From Arthrobacter sp. fls2-241-R2A-200 (lineage in GTDB: Bacteria > Actinomycetota > Actinomycetes > Actinomycetales > Micrococcaceae): a stretch of DNA of 64,000 bases. A program made the translations under genes and the position numbers. The notes beneath the pieces were generated by a model, which worked only from the letters and a program-made list of their open reading frames with translations, ran no database searches and was not told the DNA's origin. Location of the stretch: contig NZ_JARVRJ010000010.1 in NCBI RefSeq assembly GCF_030209745.1, positions 124,001 through 188,000 of the forward strand. Direction: 5' to 3'. Shown here piece by piece: positions 54,991-63,532 of this stretch (within the stretch, counting starts at the first letter, position 1; every line of letters starts with the position of its first letter).

Positions 54991-56147
54991 CCAGGAACAT
55001 GTCCCGAGGGCAGGTCGAGGGACTCGTTCGCTTCTATCTGGACGATCGCCTCGCCGACGCCAACGAACCCCCAGGCGTGCGCGAAGCCGTGATCCAAAAT
55101 CTGGTCGACCGAGTCGATACCATCAAACAGCGCTCCGGAGAACAGATCGGCCAGCTCCGCTCGCCATCGTCGCAACGCATCCCCGATGCCTACTTCAACG
55201 ATGAAGAAGAAATAGAGAACGCCATCCAACTGGCAGCAGCTGGAATTAGAGCAGCACGTGCACGCGCAGGCTTCCTGACAGCCGATGCCCGGAGGTTTGA
55301 AGCCAGCTACGCGTTCTCGCTTGCCCCTTCAGCCAGGTGGGCGCTTCTCGAAGAATCGTCGCGCGTTCCGCGTCCGGGAACCCGCCATCATCTTCTGGCG
55401 CGTTCCCTGACGCCCATTCCGTGGCAGGACAACGAGGCCGAATGGCCGCCGCCGACCGCGGTTGAACTCGAGGGGACACGCCGCCTCACAGGACAAGATG
55501 CATGGCCTATCCGTGTTGAAGAGAGACCATATGATGATTGGGTTCAAATTGGCATGTTCGAACGACAGGCCACATTGGCCAGCACCTACCCCAAACAGCC
55601 AAGCCGACAACTATTCATCACATCTGGTCTCGAGGTAACAGGCGCGTCCATTTCGATCGATTCGCTGCCTGTCGGAACTAACCCACCAAATATCTGGCTG
55701 GCCCCGTACGACCACCTACTCCCGGGCGTTGATCAAGCTTCAGCCGCAGAAATGCTGGAGGATCTGCAAGGACCGTTGACCACGATTGCCAACTACGGGG
55801 GCCAGCGGAGCGCACCTCACCGCGGCCGCGGCGTTGGACTTCACCCGTTCAGCCTTGTGCCTCGACTCGACCTCGTGGCGTTTCTCAACCTGCGCCCGGA
55901 GTCTCCGACAGTTCGCCAATGTCTCGTTGACGACCAAGGGCCAGCTCTGGTGGGACGCAACTGGCGCGGATTCCTGATCCACGACGGCAGCTATACGCCT
56001 CTTGCACCTGCGGTCCACGGCACGGACCTCATAGTTCGTCCGGACCTGTACGAACGCCTCGAAGACACACTCGACAAGAACCGCATCCAGTCTGGCATCA
56101 CAGTGCGGCACGTCGAGGGTGAAGGCAATGACATGGAATACGACTGA
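54987..56147 (+). CDS. unrecognised protein translationally coupled to the Avs-like NTPase
   Basis: The protein is 386 aa and I do not recognise the family. Residues 1-60 are helical and charged (VEGLVRFYLDDRLADANEPP), followed by an Ala/Arg-rich helix (IQLAAAGIRAARARAGFL). The rest looks like mixed alpha/beta sequence with repeated short motifs such as PNIWLAPYDHLLPGVD, ISIDSLPVG and GVGLHPFSLVPRLDLV. No nuclease, P-loop, protease or membrane motif is evident. The ATG lies in the ATGA shared with the upstream gene. This argues for a fixed stoichiometry and a joint role, perhaps as a subunit, regulator or target adaptor. A hairpin follows the stop. Confidence 0.7.
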   Translation: MTRNMSRGQVEGLVRFYLDDRLADANEPPGVREAVIQNLVDRVDTIKQRSGEQIGQLRSPSSQRIPDAYFNDEEEIENAIQLAAAGIRAARARAGFLTADARRFEASYAFSLAPSARWALLEESSRVPRPGTRHHLLARSLTPIPWQDNEAEWPPPTAVELEGTRRLTGQDAWPIRVEERPYDDWVQIGMFERQATLASTYPKQPSRQLFITSGLEVTGASISIDSLPVGTNPPNIWLAPYDHLLPGVDQASAAEMLEDLQGPLTTIANYGGQRSAPHRGRGVGLHPFSLVPRLDLVAFLNLRPESPTVRQCLVDDQGPALVGRNWRGFLIHDGSYTPLAPAVHGTDLIVRPDLYERLEDTLDKNRIQSGITVRHVEGEGNDMEYD

Positions 56148-56149
56148 GC

Positions 56150-56174
56150 TGCTGCCGACGGCAAAGCGGCAGCA
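56150..56174 (+). terminator. hairpin after the two-gene island operon
   Basis: TGCTGCCG pairs with CGGCAGCA around a nine-base loop, starting three bases after the stop codon. There is no T-run. Confidence 0.55.
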
Positions 56175-56545
56175 ACTGGATACATCATTCGTAATCAATG
56201 GGATAGCCCGGCGGTTATGAATCGGTGATTCATGGATCGTGCAGGAAACTCGCGGAATCACTGGCTGTCAGTGCCGATCGGCGCGGCATGCAAGTGGCTC
56301 TCCATTGAACACCCAGTGTCCGCTCTGGCTGGCAGGGTAACCCGCCGTCCTACGCTTGACAGCCGCCCTCTGGAACGCCTGATTTCTCCGTGACTGTATC
56401 GCTGCGGGAGTTGATCAACCTCGCTCCGACCTTCCGCTCCTTGGACCACAAGGGCAGGGCGCTGGGGCACCTCGAGGTGGCGCACCAGCTCACACTCGCG
56501 AAGATACTCAAACTCGAATGGGATCCCTGTAGATGGCGGCCGATG
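56175..56545. other. gap between convergent island genes
   Basis: This 371-bp stretch holds no supported gene. At 56217-56233 is the palindrome ATGAATC-GGT-GATTCAT. A short rightward frame (56390-56584) overlaps the end of the next gene and has no supporting features. Confidence 0.5.
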
Positions 56546-59500
56546 TCACTCGTCGCGAGCAGGAAGGCGATACCAACCGGGTGATGAGGTTTGCGTAACG
56601 CTTCCGGTTGCCCGGGAACGGACTTGGGATCGGGTGAGAGCGCCAGGGTGGGCTCGGCCTCCGCCGAATCCGCGGTAAACATCTTTACCGGTGTTCTCCA
56701 CCCATATAAGTGACTTTTGTTCGGAGGTGAGCCACTGATCGAGCCAGCCTGCGTCGACGAGGAGCTCGTTCTGGCCAGCGTTGACGGTATGCCGGAGGAC
56801 GGCGGTGAGCTTGCCCGTATTGTCTGTCCAACCGTTGCGGCCGTTCCAGTGGAGGTTCCCGGGCGCATGGCCGAAAAACTCAGGTGCCGGCGCCACCAGG
56901 GAAATGGTCTCGTAGTCTCCGGGAGCGTACTCGTACTCGCCGAGGATGTCCCAGGCAGCTGGCTGGGTGGGGACGCTGATTGGATGCCGCGACTCCTGGT
57001 TTACAAGATGCAGGGTTTCACCGTGGTGGTGGCCGTAGGGGAATTCACCGACGTATCCGTCGTGGGTTTGTGGGAAGTTGGACAGGCCGTGATCGAGGAG
57101 GTCGCGTCCTTCGAGGTCGGCCAACGCGGCTGAAAGGTCTGAAGTGTTGACCAGGTGGGCGTAGAGGTGGGTCCAAATTTTGCGGGTGGCCTTGGAGTAG
57201 TCGTTGCCGTCGTTCCATTCGTAATAGCCAGACAGGACGATGAAGGGGTGTCCTTCGTGTTCGGCGTCGGTGACGGCGATGGTGGGGAGGTCGGTGTCAT
57301 GGGCCACCCATTGGGCGTCCGTCTTACCGGCTGTAGGCGCCCAGTCGTAAGTTGGCACCCAGGAGCGAGGTGCATTGTCGGCGGGTACGAATTCGATAAC
57401 AGTCGGGTCGATCTGGCGGGACACAGTGGTCGCGGGACCTGGGATCGGTGCCGACGGCGGATCCCAGGAATTGGGGGTCTTTGGAACATGGTCGGAGACA
57501 TGCCCGATGAGCCGGTTGAGGGCAATCCACTGGTACTTCTTGCCGATTCGCTCGATCCACGGCGGCTTTCCGCGGCCGCCGCCGTACTTGCCCAACACGT
57601 ACCCGTCAAAACTGGCGTGCCATTCAGCGCGGTACCCAAGGCGGATGACTTCGGCGACGGCCCACCGTGCTGCGGCCGGAACGTTGATCCCAGGCCGGTC
57701 TTTGAGATCGTACTCAAGTTTGTAACGGTAAAAGTCGTCCTGGGTAGTGGAATGCACGAGCTTCGGATAGTCGGGGCTCTTGTACTGAGCGATCTCTCCC
57801 TCGGTCGGCCACTCTAGCGGCCACACACTCGAGTACGGTGGCCGGAACTGCGCCACTGTCACGCCCTCGGGCAGACTTGCCCGATCGTTTGCTGCTTCGA
57901 GGATGCAGCGCGCAGCATCGCGGACGGCCACGTTCGCGGTGAGATCAGCGGGCGAGGCAAAGAAGCTGGTCCACACGACCTCAGCTGCGGCCGCCCAGTC
58001 TGTGTCGCTACCGTTGGCCAAGAGTGCCGAGTACGCGACCTCGAGAGCACGTTCGACGACCCACTCGTCGTTTACGACACTGAAGCGTTCCAGGAGCCCG
58101 GCCACCTCCCCGGGTTGACGGGTGAGGAGGCGAGCGGCGGCGATGGTTGCGGGCTCACGGACACGACGGTCCGTGGCGCTTGTGGCCCATAGGAGCGCGG
58201 TTATCCACAGGCGTGTGGTGTCCTTGCCGACTTGGTGGATAGGCTTCTCGCGCGCCCAACGGATGAGACGGTCGACTGCCCCACTGGTGCCATGGGTTAT
58301 GTGCAGCCATCCCGAGAGGAACCGGTCGCGGGCACCCATGTTCCACCTGTTGAGGAACCTGTGAAGGAACTCGGCGTTCAGCGGGTGGCCGGGGCGTGCG
58401 GCGAGCCTGAAGAGCATCGTGAGGCCGGCGTCGAAGGTGGCTTTGCGGGTCAGTGCGCGGACGATGATGTCACCGGTCTTGTCAGTAATGGATGTCACTG
58501 AGCGCCAGCCGGTGCCAGCGATTACGGCGGCGGCAATAGCGTCGACGTTACCGATCTCGGACTCGAATTCGGTTAGTTCGAGCCCGAGACGTTCGGCAAC
58601 GACGACGGAGGTTGCTTCCAGGATGCCGACGTCGATGGTTTCGTCTCGCCCAATGAGCTGTCCGAGGCGCCCGGCGAGTTGGTCTCGGATGCCGGCCGCG
58701 TCGGTCACACCGGCGAGGGCATCGGACACGATGAGGTGGTGGCCGATGCGTTCGAACGTGATGGCGATGATGTCGGCGCCATACGGGCTGCCGTCAGGGA
58801 TGACGTCCTCTTCGATCAGCCCTTGGGCGATGAGAGCGTCGAGCAGTGATTTTTCCGCGCTGACGTCGGACCAAATCGTTACTAGGACGGCTTGAGCCTT
58901 GGCGCGGGTGAGTGGTTCGCCTCCTTCGTCGGCGATGGCGGCAGCGAGGGCGTGCATGGCCCGGTGGACTACGCGGTCCGACGGCGAGGCGTCAACGCGG
59001 TCGCTGATGATGATGTTCGCGTTGTCGAGGACCATCTTGGCGAGTTCATCGAGGCCCATGTTGGCCTGGTCGAGTGAGAGGCGGCTATTGGCCTGCAGTG
59101 CTTCGCACACCAGTCGCAGGTACAGCGGGTTGTCGAACTCACCATGGATTGGTGGCGACGTCGGCGCCTCGAGGCCGTAGAACGCGGCGTACTCGCTGAC
59201 CGCTTCGAACTCGACGCCCTCGAATCCCGTGTGCTCGAACCGGGGGAGGGTGACGCCGGGCGGGACGACTTGGGCGACGTAGTGGGTGCGTGCGGTCAGC
59301 AGTAGCCGCACATGCGAGTACCTGCTGACGACGGTGATGAGCCGGTCAAGGTTGTCGCGCCACAGCGACCGAGGGCGGGTGTCATTAAGTGCGTCGATGA
59401 CGAGCAGTACCGGGGTGCCAGCGGTCCGGGCACACTGGTCGAGGAGCGCTATGGTCTCCTCACCTGTCAGGTCAGAAGGCATCTGGAGGAGGTCGCGAAG

Positions 59501-60712
59501 GTCGGCGAGCGGATCGTGGTTCTTGAACCAGCGACCATGCATCACGACGCTGGGGCGGCCCTTGGCCAGACGGCGGGCGACAGCATCAATGGCGAGGTAG
59601 GTCTTACCTATGCCGGCGGGGCCTGTCATGAGAGCGGCCTGGGTGCCAGCGAGCTTGCCGACGGGGCTGATGAGGAGCTCAGTCGCTCCTAAGAGTCTCT
59701 CGCCGAGTTCACGGAGCGCATCGACGGCCGCTGCGGGGAACCGTACCATGTATTCGCGCTGCCACTGCCGCCAGCTTTCACTGTCCCAATTTTCGTGCTT
59801 GCCGTCCATTGCTTCGACCTCGACAGCCTCCTGCGCTCGGACAACGGCGGAGGCCGCGTCGAGAGCCTGAGCGAGGTCGTCGAGCCCGGCAGCGGTGCGC
59901 GAAGCGTTCCAGGCGTTGAGGGCGTCGGTGATTGTGGAAGCTGCGGTCCGGGCGGCACCTAAGTCGGCGGCCAGCACCTCCTTGTCGGCGTAACGGAGTT
60001 GGTCGGCGGCTTTAGAGACCTCATCGACCTGGTCGAGGACGATCTGCCACCACTCGTTGTCAGAACAGAGTGCGGCGATGGATTGGGCCGCGGGCACATC
60101 GACGTTCAGCTCCGGCGTGTATCGGGGGCGTGCGGCGGCGACTGCTTCCTGCATGCGGTCCTCCCACCACTGCTGAGCGAGGACGTCGACGTCAAACCAA
60201 TACCGTCGATAGGTGCCGGAGCTGTCGAGCCGGTTAAGGCGGGTGACGATGTTCGTTTCCCACTCGATCTCGAACACGACATTCATGCCGCTGTCGGTGG
60301 CCATTTTCTGCCAGCCCTCCAGCCACCCTTTGGGGTCGCTGATTTTCTCAAGGAGCGACTTGCCGCGGCCGCCGGTGGGACCGGTCGGGTCGGTCGGGAT
60401 TGCGATTGTATATTTAGTCAGCTTTGGGTGCTGATTGAGGGCGGCGTTGACAGACTTGTCGAGCTGGGCCTTGCTGACATCGGCTTGGTTGGTCCAGTAC
60501 TTGGCCTGCCAGCCGTGCTCGGCGCCGTTCGTGAGAGTCCAGTAGCACTCGACGCCGCCGTCGCCGCCGGCCCCGTGGAGGGACACGAACTTCGAACCGT
60601 CTGCCGGGGGCTCCTGCGCGACCTGCTGGCAGATGAACTGCTCGTACCCATCGCGTTGGCCACCGGGCCCGAGCGACCGGATGCGCGTGAAGTCGATGTC
60701 GGGGATGTTCAT
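56546..60712 (-). CDS. STAND-type NTPase with N-terminal Mrr-like nuclease domain (second Avs-like candidate)
   Basis: The protein is 1388 aa. Near the N-terminus, GPGGQRDGYEQFI then GAGGDGGVECYW and GWQAKYW give a PD-(D/E)XK nuclease pattern, with D51, E55 and the QxK at 69-71; this resembles Mrr-like restriction nucleases. A P-loop NTPase follows, with Walker A GPAGIGKT at 364-371, Walker B VLLVIDALND at about 435-444, a sensor-like RLLLTARTHY, and the STAND-like NPLYLRLVCEALQ. The rest is helical and ends in a beta-rich C-terminal domain (residues about 1150-1350). The architecture parallels the other island NTPase but with a different nuclease. The second ATG (60712) has GAAGGA five bases upstream, better than the ATG at 60715. 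The extreme C-terminus (from about residue 1340) looks less ordered; a frameshift there is possible. It runs convergent to the operon on its left. Confidence 0.78.
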   Translation of the reverse strand: MNIPDIDFTRIRSLGPGGQRDGYEQFICQQVAQEPPADGSKFVSLHGAGGDGGVECYWTLTNGAEHGWQAKYWTNQADVSKAQLDKSVNAALNQHPKLTKYTIAIPTDPTGPTGGRGKSLLEKISDPKGWLEGWQKMATDSGMNVVFEIEWETNIVTRLNRLDSSGTYRRYWFDVDVLAQQWWEDRMQEAVAAARPRYTPELNVDVPAAQSIAALCSDNEWWQIVLDQVDEVSKAADQLRYADKEVLAADLGAARTAASTITDALNAWNASRTAAGLDDLAQALDAASAVVRAQEAVEVEAMDGKHENWDSESWRQWQREYMVRFPAAAVDALRELGERLLGATELLISPVGKLAGTQAALMTGPAGIGKTYLAIDAVARRLAKGRPSVVMHGRWFKNHDPLADLRDLLQMPSDLTGEETIALLDQCARTAGTPVLLVIDALNDTRPRSLWRDNLDRLITVVSRYSHVRLLLTARTHYVAQVVPPGVTLPRFEHTGFEGVEFEAVSEYAAFYGLEAPTSPPIHGEFDNPLYLRLVCEALQANSRLSLDQANMGLDELAKMVLDNANIIISDRVDASPSDRVVHRAMHALAAAIADEGGEPLTRAKAQAVLVTIWSDVSAEKSLLDALIAQGLIEEDVIPDGSPYGADIIAITFERIGHHLIVSDALAGVTDAAGIRDQLAGRLGQLIGRDETIDVGILEATSVVVAERLGLELTEFESEIGNVDAIAAAVIAGTGWRSVTSITDKTGDIIVRALTRKATFDAGLTMLFRLAARPGHPLNAEFLHRFLNRWNMGARDRFLSGWLHITHGTSGAVDRLIRWAREKPIHQVGKDTTRLWITALLWATSATDRRVREPATIAAARLLTRQPGEVAGLLERFSVVNDEWVVERALEVAYSALLANGSDTDWAAAAEVVWTSFFASPADLTANVAVRDAARCILEAANDRASLPEGVTVAQFRPPYSSVWPLEWPTEGEIAQYKSPDYPKLVHSTTQDDFYRYKLEYDLKDRPGINVPAAARWAVAEVIRLGYRAEWHASFDGYVLGKYGGGRGKPPWIERIGKKYQWIALNRLIGHVSDHVPKTPNSWDPPSAPIPGPATTVSRQIDPTVIEFVPADNAPRSWVPTYDWAPTAGKTDAQWVAHDTDLPTIAVTDAEHEGHPFIVLSGYYEWNDGNDYSKATRKIWTHLYAHLVNTSDLSAALADLEGRDLLDHGLSNFPQTHDGYVGEFPYGHHHGETLHLVNQESRHPISVPTQPAAWDILGEYEYAPGDYETISLVAPAPEFFGHAPGNLHWNGRNGWTDNTGKLTAVLRHTVNAGQNELLVDAGWLDQWLTSEQKSLIWVENTGKDVYRGFGGGRAHPGALTRSQVRSRATGSVTQTSSPGWYRLPARDE

Positions 60713-61170
60713 CATGTTCCTTCGCTGTGTGCAGGCTCTGCGTCTCGCTGAAAACAAACGATATCCGGTCGGCCACCTGAACAGGTTCGATGCGAGTACG
60801 GCAAACTTCAGATCAGCATCACAGCCTTGCTTCCACACCTGTCTCTGGCTACCGGGGTCAGATGGCGAGACCGCCGCTTGGGCAGTGGGGCGACACACGA
60901 CGTCCGGGTCCGAGGGAGCAGCAGCGGCCACGAACACCCCATTGGAAGCATGTGAACGGAGGTGCGTCACCAACCGCGGGGTAAGGCTCGATATGCTTGC
61001 CCCCCGCGGCAGCCTGAACTGGGGGAGCCACTGTTCAAAGTTGGACACCGAACGCTTCCTGTCCAACCTGCCCATACCCTGACTGCATCACCGTCCTAGG
61101 GCTGTGGCGTATTTATGCAGTGTCGGAGCGGACGGATAGAGTTTCCACATCTGAGCAAAGGAGGGATCGC
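60713..61170. promoter_or_regulatory. 458-bp divergent control region between two island genes
   Basis: No gene is supported. It contains three inverted repeats: ACCTG-AA-CAGGT at 60775-60786; CCGCGGGG with CCCCGCGG at 60974-61009, able to form a long hairpin; and GTTGGACA-N12-TGTCCAAC at 61040-61067, a classic operator layout 104 bp before the GHKL gene. A TATTTAT at about 61109 may be the -10 of the GHKL gene. Confidence 0.45.
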
Positions 61171-63210
61171 ATGGTGCTGACAACTTCCCTGGCTGGGCGC
61201 GTCCGCAACACAAGTTTGCCGAAGAGCCACGCGCTCCTGCCTCTCCTCGAGGCAATCGTCAACGCTATCCAGGCGATCGACGCACGTCGAGGAGACTCTG
61301 CAACGCCGGGTCGTATCAACGTGAGGGTGCACCGAGACACTCAGGCAGAGTTCGATCTCGGCCAGCCGGGCCCTGGACGTGCCCCCATGAAGCCGATTGT
61401 CGGCTTCACCGTCGAGGACGACGGCGTGGGATTCACCCGTCAGAACATGTCCTCGTTCGAAACATTGGACAGCGATTTCAAGTCGCACCTCGGCTGCCGT
61501 GGTGTCGGGCGGCTGCTCTGGCTCAAGGCCTTCGACAAGGTGACGGTCCGCAGCGCCTATGAAGACGAGGGCGGGAAGCTCCGAGGACGTCAGTTCAGAT
61601 TCTCGGTCGAACGCGAGGTCGAGCACGACGGCGACGCGGACGGGTTCGTGCGCCCCGGCACGGTCGTCATCCTCGACGGCTTCAAGAAGGCGTACCAGCA
61701 GAACGCCCCGAAGAGCGTCGACGCCATCGCGCGCGAGGTCTTCGAGCACTGCATCTGGTACTTCCTCCGGCCCGGCGGTGCCCCTCTCGTGACGATCGCG
61801 GACGACAACGAATCGGTGTCGCTGGCCGACCTGATGGGTGAGTTCGTCGAGTCAGCAATGACGTCGTCGAAGATCGAGGTCAAGGGTCAGAAGTTCGACA
61901 TGCTGAACCTCCGTCTGAAGGCCACCGCGCGGAACTCCGTCCCCCGCCTCCACTGGTGCGCGGCGAGCCGCGTCGTCATTGAGGAAAACCTCAGCGGGAA
62001 GGTTCCAGGGCTCCACGGCAAGCTCGCGGACAAGGCCGCCAGCGAGTTCGTCTACGCGTGCTACCTGACCTCGGACTTCCTCGACGAGCGCGTCCGCGCC
62101 GACCGTACAGCCTTCGACATCAGTGATCGCATCGCGGGGCAGCCCCTCATCGATGACCTCTCCCTGGACGACATCCGGGAGGTCGTCCTCGAAGAAGTCA
62201 GGACGATCCTGAAGGCTCCGCTCGAGTCGGCCCGCGAGCAGGGTAAGAAGCGCGTCCACGAGTTCGTGACCAAACGCGCGCCGCGGTACCGGCCCTTGCT
62301 GGCCAAGATCGAGGAGCGCGGCATCACGGTGGACCCATCGATTAAGGACCAGGACCTAGAGCTCCAGCTGCACCGGCAGCTTCAGAAGATCGAGTCCGAA
62401 GCATTCATTCAGGGGCAGGAGATCTTCGCTGAGGCCGACGCGGAGCCGGCGGAGGACTACGCGGAGCGGCTCGCCGCATATCTCGCCACCGTCAGCGAGA
62501 TCAACCAGTCCGACCTGGCCGCGTACGTCTCGCGCCGCCGGACGGTGCTGGATCTGCTCGGGCGGCTGATCCGCGCGGACAAGGACGGGAAGTACAGCCG
62601 GGAGGATGCGATCCACTCGCTGATCGTCCCGATGCGGACGGAGTCCAGCGAGCACGCCGCCGATGGTTCGAACCTGTGGATCATCGACGAGAGACTCGCG
62701 TTCCACGACTACCTCGCGTCCGACAAGACGCTGAAGAGCATACCGATCACGGGTTCTGAATCCACCAAGGAGCCCGACATAGTTGCGACGCGGCTCATGG
62801 ACTCGCCGGTGCTCGCGGCCGAGGGGCAGAAGCTGCCGCTCCCGTCGATCGTCGTGGTTGAGATCAAGAGGCCGATGCGCAAGGACGCCACCGAGGACAA
62901 GAATCCGATCCAGCAGTGCCTCGACTACGTGAAAAGGATCCGCGCAGGTGGCGTGGTCACCGCAACGGGGAGACCGATCCCGCCGACCCACGAGCCGCCG
63001 GCCTTCTGTTACATCATCGCCGACCTTACAGAGAAGATGATCGAGCGATGCGAGATTTCGAACCTGCGGCCGACACATGACGGTCTCGGGTACTTCGGTT
63101 TCAACGACTCCGCCAAGGCATACATCGAAGTCATGAGCTTCGACGGGTTGGTCAACGCTGCAACTGAGAGGAACCGGGCATTCTTCGACAAACTCGGGCT
63201 GCCCAGCTAG
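61171..63210 (+). CDS. GHKL ATPase fused to C-terminal PD-(D/E)XK nuclease (MORC/MutL-like)
   Basis: The protein is 679 aa. Residues 1-200 carry the GHKL/HSP90-type ATPase motifs: the N-box LEAIVNAIQAID with E27 and N31, G1 box EDDGVGF at 82-88, and G2 box GCRGVGRL at 108-115. The middle has an S5-like region and a helical linker (LAGKLADK-type and EEVRTILKAPLESAREQGKKR). The C-terminus has a nuclease pattern, PDIV at 535-538 then VVVEIKRP with E564 and K566, plus QQCLDYV for the downstream Q/Y motif of PD-(D/E)XK folds. ATP-driven GHKL clamps fused to nucleases are described among prokaryotic MORC relatives and MutL-like restriction associates. AAAGGAGGG lies five bases upstream of the ATG. 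It stands alone in its transcription unit, with no helicase or methylase nearby. Confidence 0.82.
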   Translation: MVLTTSLAGRVRNTSLPKSHALLPLLEAIVNAIQAIDARRGDSATPGRINVRVHRDTQAEFDLGQPGPGRAPMKPIVGFTVEDDGVGFTRQNMSSFETLDSDFKSHLGCRGVGRLLWLKAFDKVTVRSAYEDEGGKLRGRQFRFSVEREVEHDGDADGFVRPGTVVILDGFKKAYQQNAPKSVDAIAREVFEHCIWYFLRPGGAPLVTIADDNESVSLADLMGEFVESAMTSSKIEVKGQKFDMLNLRLKATARNSVPRLHWCAASRVVIEENLSGKVPGLHGKLADKAASEFVYACYLTSDFLDERVRADRTAFDISDRIAGQPLIDDLSLDDIREVVLEEVRTILKAPLESAREQGKKRVHEFVTKRAPRYRPLLAKIEERGITVDPSIKDQDLELQLHRQLQKIESEAFIQGQEIFAEADAEPAEDYAERLAAYLATVSEINQSDLAAYVSRRRTVLDLLGRLIRADKDGKYSREDAIHSLIVPMRTESSEHAADGSNLWIIDERLAFHDYLASDKTLKSIPITGSESTKEPDIVATRLMDSPVLAAEGQKLPLPSIVVVEIKRPMRKDATEDKNPIQQCLDYVKRIRAGGVVTATGRPIPPTHEPPAFCYIIADLTEKMIERCEISNLRPTHDGLGYFGFNDSAKAYIEVMSFDGLVNAATERNRAFFDKLGLPS

Positions 63211-63532
63211 CACAGTGCACGGCGCAGCTCCCCGGAGCTGGTCCCGCGGTTGTCGGGATCGCTTCCCTAACCCACCGCTACCGGGGTACATTTACCCGCT
63301 GGAACGCCGCTGTCGCGCCCCCGGCCCAGCAAAGGGAAAAGCTACTAACGGGGCACGTTGACTACTTATGCCGTGCATGCCGACGTCCTACGATAACGGT
63401 AGGCATTCACGAGCAGCATGATCACCCCACCCAGGAACTTTGGACATTGTGTCGTCCTAGCGCGAAGACCTCTGCTCAAATTGCTCATGCCCTCGGGATT
63501 CGCAAAACTTACCGCGTAGAGGGGGCATGTAA
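63211..63532. other. right flank of the island, no gene seen
   Basis: At 63225-63240 CAGCTCC-CC-GGAGCTG is a hairpin that may terminate the GHKL gene. The remaining 290 bp show no convincing frame and no integrase remnant. Confidence 0.5.

Noticed and set aside
56390..56584. 64-codon frame between the convergent island genes
   Set aside because: No ribosome site or conserved features, and it overlaps the end of the Mrr-like NTPase gene.
60716..61075. In-frame N-terminal extension of the Mrr-like NTPase
   Set aside because: No conserved features, contains the palindromic control region, and a ribosome site precedes the ATG at 60712.
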